Below, piece after piece: positions 34,506 to 43,876 of a DNA stretch of 64,000 bases (position 1 is the stretch's first letter; each line of letters begins with the position of its first letter). The DNA is taken from the NCBI RefSeq assembly GCF_014652535.1, contig NZ_BMYZ01000004.1:76844-140843 (forward strand), written 5' to 3'. The notes below the pieces were generated by a model. That model was not told where the DNA came from and made no database searches. It saw only the letters and a program-made list of their open reading frames with translations. Both the position numbers and the translations under genes were made by a program. Origin of the DNA: Cellvibrio zantedeschiae. Lineage in GTDB: Bacteria > Pseudomonadota > Gammaproteobacteria > Pseudomonadales > Cellvibrionaceae.

Positions 34506-35300
34506 TTAGGCTTCGTTACTGGGTTTGCCGATAGTGGCTAAAATGCCGCCGTCGACATAAACAATTTGCCCGGTTACAAAATCGCTCGCTTTTGATGCGA
34601 GGAAAATTGTGGCGCCTTGCAAATCATCCGGGTCGCCCCACTTGCCAGCCGGTGTACGGCTGATAATAAAATCATTGAAGGGATGACCGTCAACACGAAT
34701 AGGTTCAGTTTGGCTAGTGGCAAAATAACCGGGGCCAATACCATTTACTTGCACATTATATTTCGCCCATTCGGTTGCCATATTTTTGGTGAGCATTTTT
34801 AATCCGCCTTTTGCTGCGGCATAAGCACCTACAGAATTGCGGCCTAGCTCACTCATCATTGAGCAGATATTAATAATTTTTCCGCGGCGGCGCTCCACCA
34901 TCTTTCGCGCGACAGGGCGGGTCATGGTAAAGACGCCGGTCAAATCAATTTTGATAACTTCTTCAAAATCTTCTAACGACATTTCCAATAAAGGCGTGCG
35001 TTTAATAATGCCGGCGTTGTTAATTAAAATATCAATTGCGCCGTGATCTTTTTCAATTTGATCTACAGCTGCGCTCACTTGGTCTTCATCTGTTACATTG
35101 AATTTGTAACCGAAAGCCTTAAAACCCATTCCGCGATAAGTGTTAACAGCCGTATCGATTTTTTCTTGCGATGAGTTGCCGTTAATAATTAAAGTTGCGC
35201 CTGCACTGGCAAGGCCTGCAGCCATCGCCATACCCAAGCCGTGAGTTGCGCCTGTGACTACAGCAATTTTTCCGGTTAAATCAAATAGTGGATGATTCAT
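34506..35300 (-). CDS. kduD: 2-dehydro-3-deoxy-D-gluconate 5-dehydrogenase
   Basis: Short-chain dehydrogenase of 264 residues reducing 2,5-diketo-3-deoxygluconate to 2-keto-3-deoxygluconate (KDG) in pectin breakdown. The cofactor motif TGATHGLG (about 17-24), NNAG and the YAAAKGG catalytic motif are intact. It starts two bases after the kduI stop, so the two are co-translated. The identity as KduD rather than a generic gluconate 5-dehydrogenase rests on this pairing and on sequence similarity. Confidence 0.93.
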   Translation of the reverse strand: MNHPLFDLTGKIAVVTGATHGLGMAMAAGLASAGATLIINGNSSQEKIDTAVNTYRGMGFKAFGYKFNVTDEDQVSAAVDQIEKDHGAIDILINNAGIIKRTPLLEMSLEDFEEVIKIDLTGVFTMTRPVARKMVERRRGKIINICSMMSELGRNSVGAYAAAKGGLKMLTKNMATEWAKYNVQVNGIGPGYFATSQTEPIRVDGHPFNDFIISRTPAGKWGDPDDLQGATIFLASKASDFVTGQIVYVDGGILATIGKPSNEA

Positions 35301-35302
35301 AC

Positions 35303-36142
35303 TTATCTCACTTCGCTTGGCTTATGAAAATCCATATCGGTGTAATCATGGTTTTCGCCAGCCATGCCCCAAATAAAGGTGTAATTTGCAGTGCCTACAC
35401 CTGAGTGCATAGACCATGGTGGTGACACTACAGCTTGTTCATTACCTACCCAAATGTGGCGAGTTTCTTCTGCTGGGCCCATGAAGTGACACACTGCATG
35501 ATCTTGCGGAATGTTGAAATAAAAATAGGCTTCCATACGGCGGCTGTGAGTATGCATTGGCATGGTGTTCCAAATGCTACCGGGCTTTAATTCGGTCATG
35601 CCCATTTGTAATTGGCAGGTATCGAGTACAGTGCTAATCATCAATTGATAAATGTCGCGCTCGTTACAGGTATCGCCTGCGCCCATATGTAACACTTTGC
35701 TGTTTTCTTTGTTCACTTTTTTAGTGGGATATGCGCAATGCGCCGGGGTTGAATTCAAATAAAATTTCGCGGGATTGGTGGCGTCGTCGCTGCTAAAAAA
35801 AACTTCTTTGGCGCCGCGGCCAATATAGAGCGCTTCTTTGGTACCTATATCAAATACTTCACCGTCAACCGTTACTTTTCCGTTTCCGCCAATATTGATA
35901 GCGCCGAGTTCGCGGCGATGCAAAAAATAATCAGCTTTTAATTGATCAATAGGTTCCAGTTTTACTGATTTGTTCACCGGCATAACACCGCCAACCATAA
36001 GACGCTCGTAGTGGGTATAGGTGAACAATATTTCGTCAGCAGCGAATACATTTTCAATTAAAAAATGTTTACGCAGTTTTTCGGTGTCGTAGTGTTTGTA
36101 GTCATCAACATGGACTGCAAAACGTTCTTCAATCTTTTTCAT
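35303..36142 (-). CDS. kduI: 5-keto-4-deoxyuronate isomerase
   Basis: Cupin isomerase of 279 residues (E. coli 278) converting 5-keto-4-deoxyuronate to 2,5-diketo-3-deoxygluconate. Zinc ligands are H197, H199 and E204 (MHTHSRRMEAY) and H246 (PWSMHSG), offset by one from E. coli. It lies between the GH105 fusion gene, which would make the unsaturated uronate upstream in the pathway, and kduD, which acts next. Gaps are 47 bp and 2 bp, so it is probably one operon. Confidence 0.95.
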   Translation of the reverse strand: MKKIEERFAVHVDDYKHYDTEKLRKHFLIENVFAADEILFTYTHYERLMVGGVMPVNKSVKLEPIDQLKADYFLHRRELGAINIGGNGKVTVDGEVFDIGTKEALYIGRGAKEVFFSSDDATNPAKFYLNSTPAHCAYPTKKVNKENSKVLHMGAGDTCNERDIYQLMISTVLDTCQLQMGMTELKPGSIWNTMPMHTHSRRMEAYFYFNIPQDHAVCHFMGPAEETRHIWVGNEQAVVSPPWSMHSGVGTANYTFIWGMAGENHDYTDMDFHKPSEVR

Positions 36143-36189
36143 GGCTAAATCTTTCTCTGGTGTTAAAAGGAATTAGGTTGCTGGAGAAT

Positions 36190-38727
36190 TTATTTCTTCA
36201 GCATTTTGTAAGTTTCAATGCCCGCTAAAATAAAGGGGCCGTTGCCTTTGGGGTCGTCGGACACAATAGGTTCGGTCATGTAGTAGTCATAGGTGCCATC
36301 GCGGCCAAAGCCCAAACCGGCAACCTGGCACTGCATGTTAAAACTAATTTTGCCGTCATGATGCATGCTGATAAATTCGTTTACCAATCCGCTAAAGGCT
36401 TTAGTTGCCGCATCACTATAGGTCTGCGGTAAATAACCTTTGTTAACGGCTTTGGATAAAAAGTATGAGTACATGGCGCTTGCGCTTGATTCACGATAGT
36501 TTCCAATTGCGTTTGGTTTATCCAGAATTTGCCACCATGTACCGGTTTCAGGATCTTGGTAGCGCACAATGGTCTCGGCAAATTCATTGATCATGTTGAT
36601 CATTGTTTTTCGTAATTCAGTTTCAGATTCCGGTAAATAATCCAAAACATCAACCATTGCCATGGCTAGCCAACCTGAACCACGAGCCCAGTATTGTGAT
36701 GCGAGGCCGGTGTGTTTATCTGCCCAAATTGCTTTTTTGGATTCATCCCAAGCATGGAAATACAAACCATTTTTAGGGTCGCGTAAGCGATTGCGGGAGA
36801 TTTCAAATTCGTGTACTGCTTCTTTAAAACTCTTGTGCTGAGTGGCCCCGGTTTCATAAGTGGCTGCATATTGCACAAGGAATGGAATGCCCATATAGAC
36901 ACCGTCTAGCCACAACTGGTTCGGGTAAGTAATACGATGCCAAAATGCGCCTTCTGATGTACGCGGATGTTTTTTCAATTGTGCACGTAAAAAATCTACG
37001 GACTTACGATATTTTTCTTTGTGCGTAGCGGTTTCTAAATTAATTAATACGCGGCCGGGATTAGTTAAATCAATACTGAACAAATCCGGTTTGAAAGTGT
37101 GTATTTCACCTGCATCTGAAACGAATGTGCCAGTCACTGCCTCTGCTGCATTGGCGTATTTAGGATCTGGCGATACTTTATTAAGTTCTTGTAGCGCCAT
37201 GATATGCAAGCCGCTCATATCGTAATCAAATTTTGCTTTACGATCGCGCACGTCATCCCAACTGCCGTAGCCGAAGGTAAATGTTTTGCGGGCAATATCT
37301 GAATCAGCAAGACGCTTGCTCCAGGCTAGGGCTTCATTTGCGTCCAGTTTTTTTTTCTTGTCAGCAGCGCCCAAGGTTGTTTGCAATTCAATGCGAGTCG
37401 TTTTGGTCAGGCGTTCAACTTCCTGGTCCAAATAGGCTTTGAACTCGGCTTCAGTTTTAATTGCGTTGATTTCTTTATCCCAAGTCGCCACAAAATAATA
37501 TTCGAGTTCGGCGTTAAGGTTTTTCATTACGGTAACGTAAGAACCTGCATCTTCTGTTTGCAGCTCGCGGTCACCACGTTTGAAAATAACGGCCATGCCT
37601 ACATAATCATCTGGACCACTTAAACTTTGTTTGCCCCAGCTGGCGGCGTAAGTCCAGGCGTTACCTGATACGGTTTCATTCCCCAAAATGAGTTTGGTGT
37701 CTTTATGCTTAACAACACCAATAGCAATGTTGGGGATTTTTTCCGTGAGGATTAATTTAGGGTGTACTTTAGCTTCTGTAGTTGGCGGTATGGATAAAGC
37801 TAAACGTGTATGTGCCAAGCGGCTGCCTGCATTCATGGCGATAGTTGAAGATAAATCGACAACAGTATTATTCACTTCCCATTGGTTGTATTTGATATTG
37901 AATGCAGAGTAGAGTGCACCGTTTTCTACAATCGTGGCATCCCAGGTTTTTACTTTTGATACGAGATCGACGGATTTACCGTTCCAAAATCCATACCCAC
38001 CGGTCCCCAGGGTTTTACCCACTTTTAAAATATCCTGACCCCAAGGTGCATCGTGGTGGTAGTCTTCATAATCTTTTTGCCCAACATTTTGCAAAACCAT
38101 GTCACTGGTTTTTTTACCGAAGATATCGAAGCCATTGCGCCAATCTAAATAAACGCGATAGGCCGTCTTGTCTGATTCAATACCGGGGCCTTCGTAGCGG
38201 ATAAAATAAGAGTGGTCTGTGTACTGTGGTGGCGGAGTAAATTTTTGGACGTTTTTAAAGTGGGTAAAATTTTCGTAAACCTTACCATTCCATTGACCAC
38301 CTTCTTTAATGGAAATTTCGGCTTGGGTTTGCTTTTTAAGTGCGGGAACTTTAATGCTGGCATCACTTACTATGCTGAATTTTTGGGTTTGGGCAGCAGC
38401 AAAATCGGGCACAACTAAAAAGGTGTCGGGCTTGCTGTCCATATCGGTATCAATTAATTGGCTTGGCAAAATTTTGCCATCTTGCTGCGCAACTAAATAT
38501 TTTGCTTTGGCATCATCATTCGCCAAGCCTAAATCATAAAGTGAAAAATAAAGCGGCTCTTGCGTGCGTGCAAAATTGCTCGGATTGGTTGCTTCAATTG
38601 TGGCTATGGGTGCGGCAATTGCTACGGGTGGCGTGAGGTTCGTTGATTTTTCGTTGGTGCATGCACTCAGCAAACCAGCGCTGAGAAGCGTCAACATAAA
38701 ATACTTGGATGATTTAATCTGATTCAA
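36190..38727 (-). CDS. Lipoprotein fusing DUF4861 to a GH105 unsaturated uronyl hydrolase
   Basis: Protein of 845 residues with a lipoprotein signal (lipobox LLSAC, Cys23). Residues about 45-440 form a DUF4861 domain (NPSNFARTQEPLYFSLYDLGL; TDMDSKPDTFLV). Residues about 460-845 form a GH105 (alpha/alpha)6 barrel with WLDGVYMGIPF, whose Asp matches the catalytic Asp of YteR, and ARGSGWLAMAMVDVLDYLP. GH105 enzymes release 4,5-unsaturated galacturonate or glucuronate from oligosaccharides cut by lyases. The role of DUF4861 is unknown; it is often found in pectin loci. Here the two are one polypeptide, probably anchored in the outer or inner membrane facing the periplasm. It precedes kduI, which uses the product. 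Confidence 0.88.
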   Translation of the reverse strand: MNQIKSSKYFMLTLLSAGLLSACTNEKSTNLTPPVAIAAPIATIEATNPSNFARTQEPLYFSLYDLGLANDDAKAKYLVAQQDGKILPSQLIDTDMDSKPDTFLVVPDFAAAQTQKFSIVSDASIKVPALKKQTQAEISIKEGGQWNGKVYENFTHFKNVQKFTPPPQYTDHSYFIRYEGPGIESDKTAYRVYLDWRNGFDIFGKKTSDMVLQNVGQKDYEDYHHDAPWGQDILKVGKTLGTGGYGFWNGKSVDLVSKVKTWDATIVENGALYSAFNIKYNQWEVNNTVVDLSSTIAMNAGSRLAHTRLALSIPPTTEAKVHPKLILTEKIPNIAIGVVKHKDTKLILGNETVSGNAWTYAASWGKQSLSGPDDYVGMAVIFKRGDRELQTEDAGSYVTVMKNLNAELEYYFVATWDKEINAIKTEAEFKAYLDQEVERLTKTTRIELQTTLGAADKKKKLDANEALAWSKRLADSDIARKTFTFGYGSWDDVRDRKAKFDYDMSGLHIMALQELNKVSPDPKYANAAEAVTGTFVSDAGEIHTFKPDLFSIDLTNPGRVLINLETATHKEKYRKSVDFLRAQLKKHPRTSEGAFWHRITYPNQLWLDGVYMGIPFLVQYAATYETGATQHKSFKEAVHEFEISRNRLRDPKNGLYFHAWDESKKAIWADKHTGLASQYWARGSGWLAMAMVDVLDYLPESETELRKTMINMINEFAETIVRYQDPETGTWWQILDKPNAIGNYRESSASAMYSYFLSKAVNKGYLPQTYSDAATKAFSGLVNEFISMHHDGKISFNMQCQVAGLGFGRDGTYDYYMTEPIVSDDPKGNGPFILAGIETYKMLKK

Positions 38728-38832
38728 AGAATTTCACCTGTGGTCGTTAGCGGCAGTAATAGCCAGAAGCAGTGTCGTGCTTTTCTATAGGATGTTTCAG
38801 TGATTTAAATCTGTAGCTTTAACAAGCAAATA

Positions 38833-38856
38833 GGGATGCCGGTGAACCGACATCCC
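38833..38856 (-). terminator. Hairpin between the TonB-dependent receptor and GH105 genes
   Basis: GGGATG / CATCCC with an inner CGGT / ACCG stem and one mismatch. On the minus strand it is followed by TATTTG, a weak tail, so it may attenuate rather than stop the receptor transcript before the GH105 gene. Confidence 0.5.
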
Positions 38857-38857
38857 T

Positions 38858-38901
38858 TTTGTTTAAAACGTATAACAGGTTTGTTTAAAACGTTTAACAG
38901 G
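38858..38901. repeat. 22-bp tandem direct repeat, two copies
   Basis: TTTGTTTAAAACGTATAACAGG at 38858-38879 is followed directly by a copy at 38880-38901 differing by one base. Each contains a TTAAAACGT core, nearly palindromic in the second copy (AAACGTTT). It lies just after the receptor stop codon. Confidence 0.85.
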
Positions 38902-38907
38902 GAGGAA

Positions 38908-41697
38908 TTAGAATTTGTAATTCACACCCAGGTTAAATTGTCTGCCAGTCTCGTGAACGTAAGACAAACGTGGTTCGGTAGATTCAACCCATTGATCATC
39001 AATTTCGTTGGTTAAGTTGAGCATATCAAGAGTGACTTTGAAATGATCGTTGAAATCGTAAGAAACTTGAGCATCTACGTTGGTGGTGCCATTGGTACCA
39101 TTTTGGTAGTTGGAGTTGGAGTCTTTCACTGCAAGTGTTAAATAACCATCACGTTTTGCAACAGAGATACGCGCTTTAAATGCATCTTTCTCGTAGTAAA
39201 TAGTTGCGCTTGAAGCGTTAGGTGACAAGCTCAAGAGTGGCGCGTTGGTTAATGTTTGAGTGGTGACAATCGTGCCGCCTGTAGTTGTAGTTGAGGCAGT
39301 AATATAATCCATGTCAGACGAAACGTGAGTGAAAGAACCTATGAAACCAAAGTTCTGCCAGAAACCAGGCAAGAAGGTAAATGGTTGTTGATAGTTGATT
39401 TCATAACCGTTGATAACACCGCCTGGCGCGTTAGCAGGACGTGATACACCCCATGGCAAGTTTTCATTACAGTTTGTATTTGCGCCGTAAGAAGTTCCGC
39501 ATGCAGCCACTGCCAAGTCAGCGGACAAACCGAGTTGAGCGAAAGTGAGGCTATCAGGTACGGTTTGTACAAAGGTATCAACATCTTTTCTGAATAGTGC
39601 AAAACCTAACGCAGATTCTGGTGCGAAATACCATTCAACACCCAAGTCGTAACTCTTGGCTTTTGATGGCATCAAGTTAGGGTTGTTGATAGTGATTGCG
39701 CGGTTGGTACCTGTGTAAGTTACGTTGGTATCGTTAGTCAAGTTACCCATGTTGGAACGCGCAATACCTTCAGAGTAAGCTGCACGAATCAACACGTCTT
39801 CTGTTGGCTCGAGTACCAAATTGATTGACGGCAAAGTGTCTGAGTAGCTGCGGGTAACATACTCTTGTACCCATACTTTGTTACGTTGTACCCAACCGCT
39901 CGACTTTTGGTCGGTAGAGAAGTGACGCACGCCGAAATCACCACGGAATGGCAAGCCAGCCAGTTCGGTTTTGAATTCCACTTGTACGTATTCGCTATCG
40001 GTTTCTTCAGTAACATCAAATGTGCTGCTGCGCGCAGTGCTGCTTTCTGCAGTAGTCATTGGCTTGTCCCAAAGCTTAAATGTGTCCATAACTAATGCAC
40101 GGTTAGGCAACAACCAAGGTACATCTTGACCCAAACCAGAATCATATTTCACTATTAAATCTGCACTTTGCAACAAGTTCACGCCGCACGATGGGCTTGC
40201 CGTGTTAGTTGCAGTGGTGTTGCCAGTAAGCGCACAGTTTGCTGCAGTGCCCAGACCCTCACCACCGAGGTAAGCTTCTTGCCAGGTATTAAATTCAAAT
40301 TTCTTTCTGGCTGCGCCTGCTTTTAAGGTGAAGGTATCATTTACGTCAAAGCCAAGATTAAAGTTGGCTGCATCGTAATTATTTTCGGTAGCTTGTGGGC
40401 GTTGACGCACACTGTTAATGCTCCAACTTGCTGGAACAAATGCGCTATCACCCACGGTGATGCGAGCGTCACCGTTGCGATAATCCCATGTAAGGTTTTG
40501 GTTGTTCGCTTGCATAATGATGGTGTTCTGAATCGGGTTATCAAAATCAGATCTTGATTTGCCAATCATTGCATCAATACGGAATCTATCGCTGAAGTCA
40601 TGCTTTCCTGACAAGGTATACATAGAGTAATCGGTGGTCATATTGTCTTCACGGCTTTCTGCCAAGAGACGTGCACCGGTCATGGTTGCATACACCAAAC
40701 TGTTGCCTTGAATTTCGTAATCAAGAATATTCACGCTGGCGTTTTGGTTGCCGTTCATTGAAGCCTCAAGGAATTTTTCCTTACGGGTAGCTTCATAATT
40801 TGATTTCAATGCATCAAAACTAATTTCAGTTGCATCAGTTGGGCGGAATTGCAAAGACGCGCTCATGCCTTCACGTGACAAGTTAGTTTCGTATGAATCG
40901 TAACGTGGAATACGTGGGTGGAATGCGGTGGTCAATGCATCTGTTGCTAAAACAGTTGTGCCTTTGTATTTACCAAATTTTTCAGCAGCGGCGTTACTCC
41001 AACGCACAGTACTGGTACCTTGGTCGAGAATACTGCGCTCACCGTAAGAGTAAGAGAACAATGCGCCGAATTTTCCATCAGCAAATGTGTTGCTAATTAA
41101 GAAGCCGCCAGCAGGATCTTGTTCTTTAGAAAGATCGTTGTAGCCCAATTGACCATTCGCAGTAAATACGAAGCCTTCTTTATCGAATGGACGTGGTGCG
41201 CGCATATCAACGGTCGCACCTAATGAACCTTCATCTACATCTGCAGAACCGGTTTTGTGGACAACCAAAGAGCTGAACAGATCTGAAGAGAAAACGTTGA
41301 AGTCAAAACTACGGCCGCGGTTGTTACCGCCGGTCGCATCAGTACCACCCGTGGTGGTTGAAGTTTCCATGCCGTTAATACGGATGCGAGTGTATTGCGC
41401 GCTCAAACCGCGCACTGAAATGTTACGGCCTTCGCCGCCTGAACGCGTGATTGCAACACCAGGAATACGTTGCAAAGATTCCGCGAGGTTGTTGTCGGGG
41501 AATTCTGCAATGTCAGAAGCCATGATAGCGTCTACAGAGCCTGTTGCATCGCGTTTTGCATCCAGTGCTTTTGCCTGGCTGGCGCGGAAGCCGCTTACCA
41601 CAATCTCTTCAACTTGATCGTCTTGTGCGAATACAGTCGTCGGCATTGCAACCGCCATCGCCAGTACCAGCGGATTGATTTTAAATTTATTGCTCAT
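38908..41697 (-). CDS. TonB-dependent receptor for pectin-derived oligosaccharides (Xanthomonas-Caulobacter type)
   Basis: Outer-membrane receptor of 929 residues. A signal peptide (about 1-24) is followed by a TonB-box-like EEIVVSGFRASQ. The plug domain has FPDNNLAESLQRIPGVAITR and GRNISVRGLSAQYTRIRING (about 65-115). A long 22-strand-type barrel ends in GRQFNLGVNYKF. The group (TonB-Xanth-Caul) typically imports plant-polysaccharide fragments. It lies between GH28 and the DUF4861-GH105 gene, all on one strand, so galacturonides are the likely cargo. Energy would come from a TonB system encoded elsewhere, perhaps including the TonB-like gene at 11.2 kb. Confidence 0.92.
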   Translation of the reverse strand: MSNKFKINPLVLAMAVAMPTTVFAQDDQVEEIVVSGFRASQAKALDAKRDATGSVDAIMASDIAEFPDNNLAESLQRIPGVAITRSGGEGRNISVRGLSAQYTRIRINGMETSTTTGGTDATGGNNRGRSFDFNVFSSDLFSSLVVHKTGSADVDEGSLGATVDMRAPRPFDKEGFVFTANGQLGYNDLSKEQDPAGGFLISNTFADGKFGALFSYSYGERSILDQGTSTVRWSNAAAEKFGKYKGTTVLATDALTTAFHPRIPRYDSYETNLSREGMSASLQFRPTDATEISFDALKSNYEATRKEKFLEASMNGNQNASVNILDYEIQGNSLVYATMTGARLLAESREDNMTTDYSMYTLSGKHDFSDRFRIDAMIGKSRSDFDNPIQNTIIMQANNQNLTWDYRNGDARITVGDSAFVPASWSINSVRQRPQATENNYDAANFNLGFDVNDTFTLKAGAARKKFEFNTWQEAYLGGEGLGTAANCALTGNTTATNTASPSCGVNLLQSADLIVKYDSGLGQDVPWLLPNRALVMDTFKLWDKPMTTAESSTARSSTFDVTEETDSEYVQVEFKTELAGLPFRGDFGVRHFSTDQKSSGWVQRNKVWVQEYVTRSYSDTLPSINLVLEPTEDVLIRAAYSEGIARSNMGNLTNDTNVTYTGTNRAITINNPNLMPSKAKSYDLGVEWYFAPESALGFALFRKDVDTFVQTVPDSLTFAQLGLSADLAVAACGTSYGANTNCNENLPWGVSRPANAPGGVINGYEINYQQPFTFLPGFWQNFGFIGSFTHVSSDMDYITASTTTTGGTIVTTQTLTNAPLLSLSPNASSATIYYEKDAFKARISVAKRDGYLTLAVKDSNSNYQNGTNGTTNVDAQVSYDFNDHFKVTLDMLNLTNEIDDQWVESTEPRLSYVHETGRQFNLGVNYKF

Positions 41698-41856
41698 GTT
41701 GCTATTCCCCGTATTTATTGTTGATTAATCACATTAGCGTTGTGATATTTACTGTTTCCCACATTAAGTAGATAACAATTTTTTTGCTGTCGTTAAAGCT
41801 GGATACGTCAGCGTTCTTGTTTTACAGAAACACTTTCTGAAAAATTCGGTGTATAA

Positions 41857-43317
41857 CTAAATTGAAAAAGGCTTTCCGGCAATGCTTACGTTTTTGGCGA
41901 CAAAGCCATCCATATTTTCAAGCTTGCCTACATCGGCCGGCTGGTCAAATTGCACGTTAATTAAATGCAAGTTGCGAATAGGTGAGCGTTCGTAACCTTT
42001 CACATTAAAAATTTGTTTGGCGTTTTTGCAGCGCAAATTGCGCACTTCAATATTTTTTACCGTGGGCGTGAATTGTCCGGTGTCGCCTTCTTCGTAACCA
42101 AAATCAATTACCAACGCGGTTTGTACATCGCCAATATCGATATTGCGGAAGTACACATTTTCGATAGTGCCGCCGCGTACGGAGTTGGTTTTAAAGCGCA
42201 AGCCGCGTTCAAGATCATGGCTGCTCATTTCACAATTCTCGGCAAAAATATTGCGCGCACCGCCAGAAATTTCACTGCCGATAACAACACCGCCGTGGCC
42301 GTTGCGCATTTTGCAATTGCGGATGACGATATTTTCTGAAGGAACATTTAAGCGGCGGCCATCAGCGTTGCGGCCGGATTTAATCGCAATGCAATCGTCG
42401 CCTGTGTCGAAATAACAATTTTCAATCACTACATTTTTGCAAGATTCTGGATCGCAACCATCTGAGTTAGGGCCAAGGCTCGAACAGGTTACGCCGCGCA
42501 CTGTGACGTCTTGGCAAAGCACAGGGTTGATCAACCAAAAGGGCGCACGGGTAATGGTGACGTCTTCAATCAGGCAGGTGTTGCAGCTGTAGAACTGTAC
42601 AAACGGCGGACGTAATTGCGCGCCTTCACCATAAATTCTTTCGCTTACTGGGCGGTTGGCTTCAGCATCTCGTTCAAGTTGCTTACGCGCTGCGTCCTGG
42701 GTTGGGACACCGTCTTTGCTCCAGTTTTTCCCGCTTTTCCACTTGCCGCCTTTCCACGGCCACCAGGTAAATTCATCTGCTTGGCCATTGAGAGTGCCCT
42801 TACCTGTCAGTGCAATATTTTCCTGCTGGAAGGCGTAAACCAGGGGCGAGTAGCCCATCATTTCCATGCCTTCCCAACGGGTAAAAACCACGGGTAAATA
42901 ATCTTTTGGGTTGGTGCTAAATAGCAGTGTGCAACCTTCTTCCAAATGTAAGTTCACGTTTGATAGTAGGTGAATAGGGCCGGTTACAAATTCGCCTTTA
43001 GGCACTAAAACACGGCCGCCACCGCTCTCGTGGCACTTGGTAATCGCGTTTGCAAATGCCTGGCTGTTGTTGCTGCCATCCGCTTTAGCACCAAAGTCGG
43101 TAACCAGAAAATCGCGTTTGGGGAAGTGAGGCGTTTTGGTCTCGCGCAGGATCTTGCGCGCACCAGCCCAAGCTTTGTCAGAGTTGTGCGTGAGCTCCCT
43201 GAGTTGCTTGTCCTGTGTGCCAGAAAGCGCAGCACAGCCTGTCAAACCCAAACCTGCAGAGGCCAGGCCTGAAGCTAGAAAGGTACGACGGCTCAATTGA
43301 CTTATGGGTTTATTCAC
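41857..43317 (-). CDS. GH28 exo-polygalacturonase-like enzyme with Tat lipoprotein signal
   Basis: Polygalacturonase-family protein of 486 residues. The start SRRTFLASGLASAGLGLTGC is a twin-arginine signal with lipobox. The parallel beta-helix carries the GH28 residues in PNSDGCDPESC (first Asp), TGDDCIAIKSG (Asp pair) and GHGGVVIGSE (His). It hydrolyses alpha-1,4-galacturonan, likely releasing galacturonate or small oligomers in the periplasm. The enlarged N-terminal region resembles exo-acting PehX-like enzymes. It starts the leftward pectin cluster, 159 bp upstream of the receptor gene. Confidence 0.93.
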   Translation of the reverse strand: MNKPISQLSRRTFLASGLASAGLGLTGCAALSGTQDKQLRELTHNSDKAWAGARKILRETKTPHFPKRDFLVTDFGAKADGSNNSQAFANAITKCHESGGGRVLVPKGEFVTGPIHLLSNVNLHLEEGCTLLFSTNPKDYLPVVFTRWEGMEMMGYSPLVYAFQQENIALTGKGTLNGQADEFTWWPWKGGKWKSGKNWSKDGVPTQDAARKQLERDAEANRPVSERIYGEGAQLRPPFVQFYSCNTCLIEDVTITRAPFWLINPVLCQDVTVRGVTCSSLGPNSDGCDPESCKNVVIENCYFDTGDDCIAIKSGRNADGRRLNVPSENIVIRNCKMRNGHGGVVIGSEISGGARNIFAENCEMSSHDLERGLRFKTNSVRGGTIENVYFRNIDIGDVQTALVIDFGYEEGDTGQFTPTVKNIEVRNLRCKNAKQIFNVKGYERSPIRNLHLINVQFDQPADVGKLENMDGFVAKNVSIAGKPFSI

Positions 43318-43555
43318 CAGCTCGCTCTCATCTAATCATTATGGTTGATGCGCACTTAGTCTTGCGTACTACTGATTTAGCCCGTTTTAGGTATAGCTCA
43401 AATTCAAAATAAGTCTGCTAAATGGGCCAAAAACTATTTTTATTGATCAAGTTGTTTTTAATTGTGAAGAGCGGTTGAAATAAAAGCAATAACCCTGAGT
43501 GTAAATTTTTCTATAAAAGTGATTATTTTTAGTTTGTTTTACCTAATTAAATTAC

Positions 43556-43569
43556 TGTAAACGATTACA
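43556..43569. promoter_or_regulatory. Candidate LacI-type operator TGTAAACGATTACA
   Basis: Fits TGTAAnCGnTTACA, a CG-centred palindrome typical of LacI-family sites. It lies in the GH28/uxaA divergent region. A related half-degenerate copy (TGTAATCGGTTTC) starts 32 bp further on. Confidence 0.45.
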
Positions 43570-43747
43570 TTTTGCTTAAAGTATTTATGTAATCGGTTTC
43601 TTGTCTTCTGCGATAAAAATATTTTCACTTTTTTTAAAAATATTTTTACGAAACATAAATCCTACAAATTTAGCTGAAGTGGGATAGCTTTTATCTGCCA
43701 TTGTGGTTAAAGGGGATGGGCAATGCTAAAAACCAGAAACTATTTTG

Positions 43748-43760
43748 TGAAACCGTTTCA
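43748..43760. promoter_or_regulatory. Perfect palindrome TGAAACCGTTTCA
   Basis: TGAAAC and GTTTCA flank one C, about 180 bp before uxaA. The arms resemble enterobacterial KdgR boxes, but the spacing is shorter, so a different regulator (LacI-type) is likely. Confidence 0.4.
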
Positions 43761-43824
43761 TTGTTAGTGGTTTGGGCTTGGGGGTGAGTTGCGGGAAAAA
43801 TATCCGGGGTGCTAGTCTAAAAAC

Positions 43825-43876
43825 GGTATTGACCGAATACCATTGCCGATTTGGGCGCCGCAAGGCGCCTGTTTTT
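43825..43876 (+). promoter_or_regulatory. Two leader hairpins and a U tract before uxaA
   Basis: GGTATT-gaccg-AATACC (43825-43841) is followed by GGCGCC-gcaa-GGCGCC (43854-43869), a GC-only stem closed by a GNRA-type GCAA loop. Then comes TG and five T residues. The second hairpin has the form of an intrinsic terminator 62 bp before the uxaA start, so it could attenuate or insulate transcription. Confidence 0.5.

Noticed and set aside
43748-43760. Enterobacterial KdgR (IclR-type) box
   Set aside because: The arms look similar, but the centre is one base instead of the usual longer spacer; reported as an unassigned palindrome.
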